Assembly: GCA_945632055.1 (NCBI GenBank)
Contig: CALZCU010000057.1
Span: 1 to 6,485 of the forward strand
DNA: 6,485 nt
Direction of reading: 5' to 3'
Source: an uncultured Ruminococcus sp.
GTDB lineage: Bacteria; Bacillota; Clostridia; Oscillospirales; Acutalibacteraceae
In this document: in pieces, positions 1-5,969 of the stretch
Layout of the letters: the number at the start of each line of letters is the position of its first letter
How positions within the stretch are numbered: the first letter of the stretch is position 1
Notes under the pieces: generated by a model
What the model was told of the DNA's origin: nothing
Databases searched by the model: none
Seen by the model: only the letters and a program-made list of their open reading frames with translations
Program-made: the position numbers and the translations under genes

Positions 1-53
1 AATAGCAAAGTATTGTTGTTATTTATTGATTATCTGAGTTTTTCTACAGTCTG

Positions 54-86
54 AAGGCTGCAAGCAAAAGTTGCTTGCAGCCTTTT
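54..86. terminator. Perfect 14-bp hairpin, possible (bidirectional) terminator
   Basis: Bases 54-67 pair perfectly with 71-84 around a 3-base loop, and four T follow on the plus strand (83-86). The hairpin begins about 10 bases beyond the stop codon of the minus-strand gene at 95-643, so it could end that transcript. The run of T is better placed for a plus-strand transcript arriving from the left of the window, because the minus-strand side has no T tract. It probably separates convergent genes. The stem is certain; the direction of termination is inferred. Confidence 0.7.
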
Positions 87-94
87 AAGTTGCT

Positions 95-643
95 TTAAAC
101 AATATATCCGAGCGTCTTTAGCACTTCTTCTGACTTTTCCTTTGCTACTGCACAACATTCAGGCGAGAGCGTATCCCCTATATAAAATTTACGGCTGTCA
201 ATATCCTTTAAAACACCGACAATTGCGTCTTTCTCATTCGGCTTTGCGGATATTATTTTTACTGCACAGTCACAGGAAATTGAAAATTCAGTTATTCTTT
301 CGGAATTCAGAGAATTAAAATACTTTGCTCTTAATAATTCCCATTGATTTCTGTAATCACATTCAAGAATATTTGCAATGATTTTCCATACATTCCAATT
401 GTTGAAGGAACTGCTTTTATCAAGTGCTGATGAAATATATCCAATGTACGGATAGACAATCAGCGGATTGTCACTGCTGATTTTTTCAAGAAGCGACTCT
501 GCCCAAAGGCTCAGAGGACTGATTTTGTCAAGCATTATATCAATAATCACAGGGATAAACAGAACATCGGTTTTTGCAAGCTCGATGTAATGCTCGTCTG
601 TATTCATTTTCTGTAATTCTGCATATATTCTGTCAATACTCAT
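95..643 (-). CDS. Hypothetical 182-residue protein, possibly HEAT-like helical
   Basis: I do not recognise the family. The protein is soluble in appearance, with no signal peptide or clear membrane segment. Residues about 15-95 read as amphipathic helices broken by Pro and Asn (for example near residues 42-43 and 59-66), a pattern compatible with HEAT/ARM-type repeats; this is a weak inference. The C-terminal third has a cluster of cysteines (C124, C126, C163, C164) that does not form a recognised metal site. The ATG at 641-643 is preceded by AGGA about 9 bases upstream, with a second purine-rich stretch further up, which supports this start. It lies 100 bases downstream of the amylase on the same strand, but a terminator stands between them. 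I found no good promoter in the gap, so it may rely on read-through. Function in starch degradation should not be assumed. Confidence 0.75.
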   Translation of the reverse strand: MSIDRIYAELQKMNTDEHYIELAKTDVLFIPVIIDIMLDKISPLSLWAESLLEKISSDNPLIVYPYIGYISSALDKSSSFNNWNVWKIIANILECDYRNQWELLRAKYFNSLNSERITEFSISCDCAVKIISAKPNEKDAIVGVLKDIDSRKFYIGDTLSPECCAVAKEKSEEVLKTLGYIV

Positions 644-683
644 AAGTAATTATCCTATCCCCTCATCATTTCAACGAATGACC

Positions 684-723
684 GAAATAAACTCCCCGAA
701 CCTGCTCAGACAGATTCGGGGAG
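684..723 (-). terminator. Rho-independent terminator of the amylase gene
   Basis: Bases 692-704 pair with 711-723 as a 13-bp stem with one mismatch (C701/A714), including a CCCC/GGGG core and a 6-base loop. Read on the minus strand, the stem is followed by TTTATTTC (684-691), a T-rich tail. It starts about 20 bases after the amylase stop codon. On the plus strand it is followed by CTTTTAG, so weak bidirectional action is possible. Confidence 0.85.
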
Positions 724-743
724 CTTTTAGATTCCGTAGACAA

Positions 744-3700
744 TTACTCTGTAAATAAGTACCAAGTACCGCCTGATTTGCTGCCGTAGTTTGCACGGAA
801 GCAGTTTTTACCGTCAACAACGGTTATATCATCAGTCTGAGTATTCCAGCTTGACAAAGTATCCTTAAATAGGAAGCAGTTTGAACCGGGTGAAAGCGGC
901 TCATCAAAATCGAAGTACCAGATATCAGTACCCTCGATGTTTGTCATCAGAAAAGCTGTGCTTGCAAGGTTGCTCTCAGCCCAGCCGTAGATATATACCT
1001 CTGCCCAATTTGCGTCTGAGTTGTCAAAGTAAACTCTGTCAAGAACAAAATCAGGCTTTGTTTCGGGAACATAAGGACCGGTTGAAACACTCTCGTCGTT
1101 TGCAAGAGTAAAGCAGTTGTTTGTCTTTGAAACATTTGCAGACCAGCAGTTGTAAACATTGCCTGTGTCGCCGCCAACGGGAGGCTCGCTAATCTCTTCA
1201 AGATAACGGTAAACTGTAGCAGAAGTCAATTCAACAGGAACCTCTGCTGTATAAACATTCGGGAAAGCTTCCTCATCCTTTTCGAGGAGATAGCTTATAC
1301 CTGTGTTGTCATCATAGAGGAAGAGTGATACGCCGTCAGATGTCATCCAGCCGAGATTTGTCTTGAAATAGAATGTATAGGTTTCTGTTTCAGGAACAGT
1401 TGTAGGCTCTGCTGTTGTGGGCTCTGTGGTAGGCTCTTCAGTAGTGGGTTCTGCAGTTGTAGGTTCTGCTGTGGTCGGCTCTACAGTTGTTGTAGGTGGA
1501 ACAGTTGTAGCCTCTGTAGGCTCAGCCGTAGTCGGCTCTGTCGGAGTTACAGTAGTGTATTCCTTGCCTGCAAGACCTGCACCGGCAACACTTGCGATGT
1601 ACTTCTGTACGCAGGTTGCGTCGATAATGTTAATTCTGCCGTCCTCGTTTAAATCAGCAAGAACAAGGTACTTATCCTGAATTGTATCAAGCTCAATGCT
1701 GTGCTTCTGAATAAGAGTAGCGTCCTTGATATCAACAATGCCGTCACCGTTTACATCACCGTAGAGCATTTTGACAGAGGGAACAGGAGGCTGTGTCGGA
1801 GCAGCAGTTGTGGGTTCTGTTGTGGGAGCTGTTGTAGGAACAGTTGTAGGAACAGTTGTAGGAACAGTTGTGGGAGCTGTTGTAGGAACAGTTGTAGGAA
1901 CAGTTGTGGGTTCTGTTACTGTAGTAGGCTCTGTTTCGGGAACTGTACCCTTTGTAGCGTCAGTTGCATCAACAGGAGTTTCCTTTGCGGGGGTGAGTGT
2001 TGTCGCAGTCCAGGAGGTTGTTGATGTTTCTGCAAATATCTTTGTAACACCGTTGAGCTTAAGCTTTGCCTTACCACCGTCAATCGGGTACTGCTTGCCT
2101 GAAGAGTCACTGACGATTACAAATGTGTTCGGTGAATGAGCAAGGTCATAATTTGAATCCTTGATTTCCTCAGTTTCTTTGTCCTTTTCAAGACAAGCAC
2201 CGTCGGAAACCTCAATGTAGTAATATCCTGTTGCAGGATCTAACTGCATTGTCTGACCCGGCCATGAAGCATTGGAGTAGGTTGTTGTTGAAGATGTGTC
2301 CTCATCATAAATGTATACGCTGAAGGGAGCTTTCCAGGTTGATCTCTTAGCTGAGTTGAAGAATACATAAACGCCTGAGGAAGCAGCCTCCTGCTTTGCA
2401 TATTTATAAACGGTTGTTGTTGTGTCCTTGCCGTCTGTTGCGGTAAGAGTGAGGTTGATTGTTTCGCCGTAATTGTAGTCCGAACCAATGCGGAGAGTGA
2501 TCTCGCCTGTGTAGGGAACGGGAGTTGAATCATCAAGACAATATGTACCTGATACTGCGTTCTCAAGACCGAGCTTTACTGTCATTGTTTCGCCCTTGAA
2601 TGAGCCGCTTTCAACAGAGCAGGTATTGCGGGGAGTTGTTGTGCCGTCATATACAACTGCTACACCTGTTGAGCCGATTGAGCCTGTGAGAACTCCGCCT
2701 GATACTGTGAACTTTTCGCCTGTGATTGTGTCGGTATATGTACCGTCAGCAAGACCTGTGCCGGAAATGCTTACAGCCTTGGTTGTACCGTTGCAGTTTG
2801 AAAGAACGATACCGCTGTTGCCTCTTGCAACATATGCTACACCATCGGAAGAACCGAGCTTTTCACTCTGACCAACAAAGAGATTGTGGAACTTGTTGAT
2901 TTCGGAAACAGCCGTGCTCTTGTATGTTGTATCTGTTGCAGCGTCACCCATAAGTGCTGCGCCGGGGCGAGCAAAGTAAAGCGCTGTTGAATCCTTTCTT
3001 GAAGCAACAATTGCCCAAGCCTTTACAACATTTTCATCGGAAATGTTAGAAGTGTTTGCAATGCCTGCCGAGCCTGCCTCGCCTTCGTAGGTGTCGTGTG
3101 ACTCAGCCCAGAGAACTGCGTTTGAAGCGGCAACGCCTGACTTATAGGAAGCGTTTGCAGCTGTTGAAGCATTACCCTTTGATACAGCAGCCAGAACAGC
3201 GTCGCCTGTTCTGTTGTCTGTTACATTGATGTGCTTTGTGTAGGAACTGTAGCTTCTTCCTGAGCCGCAGTTGTTAAGGATTTCACCGTAGATGTAAAGG
3301 TTGCCGCCTGTTTTCTGCTTGTAGTAGTCCTTGGCAGCAGTTGTGATTGTAGGCCAATAATCGGAAGCATAGGAACCGTCATCGGGAGTTTCGATGTGCT
3401 TTGCTGCGTCAAAACGGAAGCCGTCAACACCGCAGTCGATGCACTCCTTGAGAAGATTAACAACTGCTTCCTGAACATTGTCGTTGCCTGTGTTAAGGTC
3501 GGGACAAGCCGAAACATGACCCTGAACTACAGACTGAACAGAGCTGTCGCTTGCGCCTGCTCTGAATGAATGGAAATATGTGTCTTTATTAGCATAGAAA
3601 TCGGGCTGATATGTATTAACCTGCTCACTGAGTGAGTTGGGATCCTCTTCGGTTTCGTTACCCATATGGTTAGATACGATGTCACAAATGATTTTTATGC

Positions 3701-4094
3701 CGTACTTGTCAGCCTCTGCACAAAGAGCCTTGAGGTCTTCCTTGGTGCCAAGCCAAGACTTCTGAGCAATAGCCATACTTACAGGCTGGTAGAGCTTCCA
3801 CCACTGACCTGCAACATCGTTTGAAGTGCCGTAGTCCTTTGCCTGCTGAACAGGTGAAGTCTGAACTGTTGTGTAGCCTGCCGCTGCAATTGCAGGGAGG
3901 TTTTCCTTGATTGAATTGTAAGACCAGTTGAATGCGTGCAGCATTACGCCGTCTTTTACTTCACTCTGAAGAGCCGGTGACGCAGCAACAGACTCTGTTT
4001 TTTCAGCCGCACTTACTGAAACGGTGCAGGCTAAAGATGAAGTAAGCATTGTTGCAGCAACAACAAGACTTGCAATTTTCTTGAAAGATTTCAT
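744..4094 (-). CDS. Secreted dockerin-bearing GH13 alpha-amylase with CBM26-like modules
   Basis: This endo-acting alpha-amylase hydrolyses alpha-1,4 bonds in starch outside the cell. Residues 1-30 are a Sec signal peptide (KK, hydrophobic core, VSA-A cleavage region). The GH13 domain spans about 48-484. Region I is DIVSNH (138-143) and region II is GFRFDAAKH (225-233) with nucleophile D229. The acid/base is E271 in YGEIL, and region IV is ESHDT with H333 and D334. These motifs, plus HIETPDDGSY and the SRKDSTALYFARP stretch, follow Bacillus subtilis AmyE (subfamily GH13_28) closely, so the enzyme should be active. Next come an Ig-like module (about 488-566), a CBM26-like module (573-697, with WPG at 611-613), a Pro-Thr linker (718-770), a dockerin (778-835), an acidic linker (847-904), and two modules (905-1000 and 1018-1116). 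The start is supported by AAAGGATG at suitable spacing. An extended -10 promoter and a terminator frame it as a monocistronic unit. The dockerin implies assembly onto a cohesin scaffold, as in the R. bromii amylosome; that part is inference. Confidence 0.96.
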   Translation of the reverse strand: MKSFKKIASLVVAATMLTSSLACTVSVSAAEKTESVAASPALQSEVKDGVMLHAFNWSYNSIKENLPAIAAAGYTTVQTSPVQQAKDYGTSNDVAGQWWKLYQPVSMAIAQKSWLGTKEDLKALCAEADKYGIKIICDIVSNHMGNETEEDPNSLSEQVNTYQPDFYANKDTYFHSFRAGASDSSVQSVVQGHVSACPDLNTGNDNVQEAVVNLLKECIDCGVDGFRFDAAKHIETPDDGSYASDYWPTITTAAKDYYKQKTGGNLYIYGEILNNCGSGRSYSSYTKHINVTDNRTGDAVLAAVSKGNASTAANASYKSGVAASNAVLWAESHDTYEGEAGSAGIANTSNISDENVVKAWAIVASRKDSTALYFARPGAALMGDAATDTTYKSTAVSEINKFHNLFVGQSEKLGSSDGVAYVARGNSGIVLSNCNGTTKAVSISGTGLADGTYTDTITGEKFTVSGGVLTGSIGSTGVAVVYDGTTTPRNTCSVESGSFKGETMTVKLGLENAVSGTYCLDDSTPVPYTGEITLRIGSDYNYGETINLTLTATDGKDTTTTVYKYAKQEAASSGVYVFFNSAKRSTWKAPFSVYIYDEDTSSTTTYSNASWPGQTMQLDPATGYYYIEVSDGACLEKDKETEEIKDSNYDLAHSPNTFVIVSDSSGKQYPIDGGKAKLKLNGVTKIFAETSTTSWTATTLTPAKETPVDATDATKGTVPETEPTTVTEPTTVPTTVPTTAPTTVPTTVPTTVPTTAPTTEPTTAAPTQPPVPSVKMLYGDVNGDGIVDIKDATLIQKHSIELDTIQDKYLVLADLNEDGRINIIDATCVQKYIASVAGAGLAGKEYTTVTPTEPTTAEPTEATTVPPTTTVEPTTAEPTTAEPTTEEPTTEPTTAEPTTVPETETYTFYFKTNLGWMTSDGVSLFLYDDNTGISYLLEKDEEAFPNVYTAEVPVELTSATVYRYLEEISEPPVGGDTGNVYNCWSANVSKTNNCFTLANDESVSTGPYVPETKPDFVLDRVYFDNSDANWAEVYIYGWAESNLASTAFLMTNIEGTDIWYFDFDEPLSPGSNCFLFKDTLSSWNTQTDDITVVDGKNCFRANYGSKSGGTWYLFTE
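747..1043 (-). other. C-terminal CBM26-like starch-binding module
   Basis: These are residues 1018-1116 of the amylase. The module opens with VYFDNSDANW, then AEVYIYGW with Y1034, Y1036 and W1038, matching the usual CBM26 opening (strand, NxxW, VYxYxW). It continues through a WYFDF strand and a polar stretch with TQTDD, and ends in a Gly-rich WYLF strand. The aromatic residues are candidates for maltooligosaccharide stacking. Assignment is by pattern only. Confidence 0.65.
1095..1382 (-). other. Unassigned beta-rich module before the C-terminal CBM
   Basis: These are residues 905-1000 of the amylase. It starts with YTFYFKTNLGW and has SLFLYDD, VYTAEVP and VYNCWSA strands. The opening (aromatic strand, N, W, then a beta strand and Asp-rich turn) parallels the terminal CBM26-like module, so it may be a diverged starch-binding domain. 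I cannot name its family. Confidence 0.5.
1383..1556 (-). repeat. Acidic Pro-Thr-Glu linker coding repeat
   Basis: These are residues 847-904 of the amylase: about eight degenerate copies of AEPTT/EPTT. Unlike the linker before the dockerin, almost every unit carries Glu. It is a flexible, possibly O-glycosylated spacer between the dockerin and the C-terminal modules. The repeat is evident in both DNA and protein. Confidence 0.9.
1590..1763 (-). other. Type-I-like dockerin domain, internal position
   Basis: These are residues 778-835 of the amylase. There are two F-hand calcium-binding repeats: D780, N782, D784, D791 in the first and D814, N816, D818, D825 in the second. Each is followed by a helix beginning ATLIQKH or ATCVQKY. 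All calcium ligands are present in both copies, so the domain should fold. The near-symmetric DATxxQK motifs suggest dual-mode cohesin binding. It is flanked on both sides by Pro-Thr linkers, so it is internal rather than C-terminal. Confidence 0.93.
1785..1943 (-). repeat. Pro-Thr linker of 12-bp tandem repeats
   Basis: These are residues 718-770 of the amylase: about ten copies of PTT(V/A/E), seen as a 12-base unit on the plus strand (GGAACAGTTGTA and variants). A larger block of four units recurs at a 48-base offset (starting near 1821 and 1869), which points to recent duplication by slippage or unequal crossover. It tethers the dockerin flexibly to the catalytic half. Confidence 0.92.
2004..2378 (-). 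other. CBM26-like starch-binding module
   Basis: These are residues 573-697 of the amylase. It begins GVYVFFNSAKRSTW, followed by FSVYIYDED, a WPGQTM turn at 611-616, and a GYYYIEV strand. WPG followed by a Met and then a YYY strand is a common pattern in starch-binding modules of family 26 and relatives. Candidate sugar-stacking aromatics are W587, Y594, Y596 and W611. Confidence 0.65.
2397..2633 (-). other. Ig-like module following GH13 domain C
   Basis: These are residues about 488-566 of the amylase. The pattern SGSFKGETMTVKLGLENA, then SGTYCLDDSTPVPYTG, then NLTLTATDG is typical of small Ig-like modules seen after GH13 domains in clostridial amylases. It ends with KYAKQEAA as a short spacer to the next module. 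It is most likely structural; a sugar-binding role is possible but unsupported. Confidence 0.55.
2643..3953 (-). other. GH13 catalytic domain (A/B/C), AmyE-like
   Basis: These are residues 48-484 of the amylase. The sequence VMLHAFNWSYNSIKENL at the N-terminal end matches the first barrel strand and helix of AmyE-type enzymes. All four conserved GH13 regions are intact, with catalytic D229, E271 and D334 and histidines H143, H233 and H333. Domain C runs from about residue 410 and ends with the VAVVYDG strand. The domain is of normal length. Confidence 0.9.
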
Positions 4095-4127
4095 CTGAAA
4101 ATCATCCTTTCATAAATTTTCATTTTA

Positions 4128-4156
4128 ATTATATCAAATTTTTCATTAAAAGTACA
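4128..4156 (-). promoter_or_regulatory. Extended -10 promoter of the amylase gene
   Basis: On the minus strand a perfect -10 hexamer TATAAT lies at 4133-4128, preceded by TGA to give the extended -10 form TGNTATAAT. The -35 at the 17-base spacing is TGTACT (4156-4151), only 3 of 6 matches, which fits an extended -10 promoter. Transcription would start near 4121, leaving a 5' leader of about 25 bases that contains the AAAGGATG ribosome site (around 4103-4110). Confidence 0.7.
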
Positions 4157-4294
4157 TATTCTATTTGCCAAATAAAATACCATTTTTTTGTGCATTATTC
4201 ACTTTTTAGGTCTGATTTTTGTATATTCATATTTCTGCTTTCTTCAGAATATAATAATCTTTTCAGTCAATTTACATTATTTTATTTATTTTAA

Positions 4295-4323
4295 TTGACA
4301 TTTTAATCAGTTTAGAATATAAT
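4295..4323 (+). promoter_or_regulatory. Perfect-consensus sigma-A promoter of the pot operon
   Basis: TTGACA at 4295-4300, a spacer of exactly 17 bases, and TATAAT at 4318-4323 give a full consensus match to the housekeeping sigma factor. The upstream DNA is A/T-rich (TTTATTTATTTTAA), which could act as an UP-like element. The start site is expected near 4330, so the potA mRNA would carry a leader of about 220 bases. A promoter this strong suggests that control is exerted after initiation or by a repressor. Confidence 0.88.
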
Positions 4324-4335
4324 TCAATTGGTCTT

Positions 4336-4384
4336 TTAAGGCTTGACCGCCGTATTCAAACTAAAATATACGGTTTTGCCTTAA
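4336..4384 (+). other. Compound hairpin at the start of the potA leader
   Basis: An outer stem TTAAGGC (4336-4342) pairs with GCCTTAA (4378-4384). An inner stem CCGTAT (4350-4355) pairs with ATACGG (4368-4373) around a 12-base A-rich loop, with short internal loops between the stems. It begins only a few bases after the predicted start site. No U-tract follows, so it is not a terminator. It could stabilise the mRNA 5' end or be part of a regulatory fold. Confidence 0.6.
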
Positions 4385-4387
4385 GTC

Positions 4388-4417
4388 ATGGTTATGTCTT
4401 TACAAAATAAATTGTAG
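4388..4417 (+). CDS. Possible 9-codon leader peptide (speculative)
   Basis: ATG at 4388 opens a 9-codon frame, MVMSLQNKL, ending in TAG at 4415-4417. The stop codon directly abuts the first base (4418) of the terminator stem, the arrangement expected of a translated attenuation leader. Against it, there is no convincing Shine-Dalgarno sequence: only AAG two bases upstream, and the ATG lies next to the preceding hairpin. A chance ORF of this length is common, so the call rests on position alone. Confidence 0.25.
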   Translation: MVMSLQNKL

Positions 4418-4481
4418 GGGCGGACTGTGTTCGCCTGCAAATATTTTATTCTACTTGCAGAGCAGCACAGCCGCCCTTTTT
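4418..4481 (+). terminator. Terminator in the potA leader, likely attenuator
   Basis: GGGCGG (4418-4423) pairs with CCGCCC (4471-4476). After a bulged A, CTGTG (4425-4429) pairs with CACAG (4466-4470). An inner CTGCAA (4435-4440) pairs with TTGCAG (4455-4460). TTTTT follows immediately (4477-4481), then ATGTTTTT. This is a strong intrinsic terminator lying between the promoter and potA, about 70 bases before the start codon. The 5' arm can instead form GGCGGAC/GTTCGCC (4419-4425 with 4429-4435, one G-U pair), which excludes the terminator. The element may also be an inserted palindromic repeat. Confidence 0.72.
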
Positions 4482-4491
4482 ATGTTTTTCA

Positions 4492-4524
4492 GCAACATCC
4501 TATCATTAAATTGCAAGGTGTTGC
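4492..4524 (+). other. Small hairpin just upstream of the potA ribosome site
   Basis: GCAACA (4492-4497) pairs with TGTTGC (4519-4524), with CC (4499-4500) able to pair with GG (4517-4518) across a bulged T. The loop is about 16 bases. It ends 13 bases before the AGGGG ribosome site, so it does not block it directly. Significance is uncertain. Confidence 0.4.
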
Positions 4525-4548
4525 ACTCAAGGAAGCAGGGGTGGATAA

Positions 4549-5967
4549 ATGGAGCAGAACTCAAAGAAAACTATAGTATCTCTCAAGGATATTTTTGTCC
4601 GTTTTGACGGAGAGGTAATTTTAAACCATATTAATCTTGATATTAATGAAAAGGAATTTGTAACTATTTTAGGTCCGAGCGGCTGCGGAAAAACTACCAC
4701 TCTCCGTATTATCGGAGGTTTTGTTGAGCCTGAAAGCGGAGATGTGTTTTTTGACGGAAAACGAATCAACGGCACTCCGCCCAATAAGAGAAATGTAAAT
4801 ACTGTTTTTCAGAAATATTCTCTGTTTCCGCATCTTAATGTTTATGACAATGTTGCGTTCGGTCTTAAGCTTAAAAAGCTTCCCAAGGACGAAATAAAAA
4901 GAAAAGTCACAAAAATGCTTGCAACAGTTGACCTTAAGGGATATGAGAAGCGCAATATTTCCAAGCTTTCGGGCGGTCAGCAGCAGCGTGTTGCCATTGC
5001 AAGAGCTCTTGTGTGCGACCCTGATGTTATTCTGCTTGACGAGCCTCTCGGTGCGCTTGACCTTAAGCTGAGAAAAAGTATGCAGCTTGAGCTGAAGGAA
5101 ATTCAGCAAAAGACAGAGAAAACCTTTATTTATGTCACTCACGACCAGGAGGAAGCTCTGACAATGAGCGACCGTGTTGTTGTTATGAACAACGGTGTGA
5201 TTGAGCAAATCGGAACTCCCGAGGATATTTACAACGAGCCTGTAAACGCCTTTGTTGCTGACTTCATTGGCGAGGCAAATATTCTTAACGGCACGATGAT
5301 TGACGACTGCCGTGTTGAGGTTCTCGGAAGAGAGCTTGAATGCGTCGACAAGGGCTTTGGCAGAAACACTCCCGTTGATGTTGTTATCAGACCTGAGGAT
5401 ATTGAAATTACCTCTCCCGAGAACGGTCAGCTTGTCGGAATTGTTGAAAAATCCACCTTTAAGGGCGTTCATTATGAGATGAGCGTTATGTGCGACAAGT
5501 GCGAGATACTGATACACTCCACCAAATCTGCTGAAATCGGCAGTAAAATCGGTATGCGTGTAATTCCGTTCAACATTCAGATTATGAATAAGCTGCTTCC
5601 GTTTTACAATAATGTTATTGAAGCAGTGGTTACATATGCAAGCGAGGAGGAAAACTTCTTTGAGTTTGAGCTTGAGGGAGAAACAATAAGAGTTGAGAAC
5701 AGATTTTTTCCACAGGAAACTGCTGTCAGAATTACGCTTCCTCCCGAGGCACTTTCGCTTGCAGGCGACGGCGTAGGACATCTCTCCGATTTATATATAG
5801 AATCTGTCGTATACAAGGGTGAGCATAATGAAATTATCCTCGAATCGGACGAGAGAAAGTGGCTTATGCTGAGCGATACGGACGAGCAGGTTGCCACATA
5901 TGTTCCGCTTGCATTTGATTTTTCAAAGGCTGAATTTGAAGTCCTTGACAATTTAAAGGAGGGCTGA
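4549..5967 (+). CDS. potA: Spermidine/putrescine ABC transporter ATPase PotA, extended C-terminus
   Basis: This is the ATP-binding subunit that powers polyamine import on the cytoplasmic face of the membrane. The nucleotide-binding domain is complete: Walker [10 protein letters not shown] (42-50), Q-loop Q88, signature LSGGQQQR (140-147), Walker B VILLDEP (160-166) with catalytic E165, D-loop GALD (168-171), and switch H198. A TOBE-type regulatory region follows, with [10 protein letters not shown] at 278-287. At 472 residues it is about 100 longer than the usual PotA of roughly 350-380. Residues about 355-460 add an extra acidic beta-rich segment that repeats the TOBE pattern ([13 protein letters not shown] at 298-310 against [13 protein letters not shown] at 416-428). 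A CDKC pair (315-318) is of unknown meaning. The ATG is preceded by AGGGG 7 bases upstream. potB follows after two bases, making an operon. The adjacent permease favours a polyamine substrate over Fe or sulfate, but substrate is inferred. Confidence 0.92.
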   Translation: MEQNSKKTIVSLKDIFVRFDGEVILNHINLDINEKEFVTILGPSGCGKTTTLRIIGGFVEPESGDVFFDGKRINGTPPNKRNVNTVFQKYSLFPHLNVYDNVAFGLKLKKLPKDEIKRKVTKMLATVDLKGYEKRNISKLSGGQQQRVAIARALVCDPDVILLDEPLGALDLKLRKSMQLELKEIQQKTEKTFIYVTHDQEEALTMSDRVVVMNNGVIEQIGTPEDIYNEPVNAFVADFIGEANILNGTMIDDCRVEVLGRELECVDKGFGRNTPVDVVIRPEDIEITSPENGQLVGIVEKSTFKGVHYEMSVMCDKCEILIHSTKSAEIGSKIGMRVIPFNIQIMNKLLPFYNNVIEAVVTYASEEENFFEFELEGETIRVENRFFPQETAVRITLPPEALSLAGDGVGHLSDLYIESVVYKGEHNEIILESDERKWLMLSDTDEQVATYVPLAFDFSKAEFEVLDNLKEG

Positions 5968-5969
5968 CT

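Larger units (their letters stand above)
4095..4548. other. Divergent intergenic region, AT-rich
   Basis: This 454-base region separates the leftward amylase from the rightward pot operon. Bases 4095-4330 are very AT-rich and hold the two promoters. Bases 4330-4548 are the transcribed pot leader, with three hairpins and one possible very short ORF. No tRNA or recognised riboswitch class is apparent. An 11-base palindrome (ATTTG C CAAAT, 4163-4173) sits just upstream of the amylase -35 and could be an operator, but it is too short to call. Confidence 0.8.

Noticed and set aside
649..674. TTGAAA and GATAAT on the minus strand as a promoter for the small gene
   Set aside because: The spacing is only 14 bases and the -10 would overlap the ribosome binding site, so it is not a credible promoter.
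1800..1920. Short direct repeats that might suggest a CRISPR array
   Set aside because: The units are 12 bases, in-frame and adjacent with no spacers; they encode a protein linker.
1701..2139. Plus-strand frames giving Cys-rich (CRNSC) or VVGTVVG repeat peptides
   Set aside because: They are the antisense reading of the 12-base Pro-Thr linker repeat. The repetition belongs to the amylase frame.
4026..4034. Possible lipobox around C23 of the amylase signal peptide (SLAC)
   Set aside because: Position -3 relative to the Cys is Ser rather than Leu/Val/Ile, and a normal Sec cleavage site VSA-A follows, so secretion as a soluble protein is more likely.
4163..4173. Palindrome ATTTG C CAAAT upstream of the amylase promoter as a catabolite or maltose-type operator
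   Set aside because: It is only 11 bases, lacks the central CG of LacI-family or cre sites, and similar AT-rich palindromes are expected by chance in this region.
4669..5781. A 370-codon open frame on the minus strand antisense to potA
   Set aside because: It lies fully inside potA, whose protein carries all ABC ATPase motifs. The antisense product is Leu/Asn/Lys-rich with no recognisable domain, and is a codon-usage shadow.
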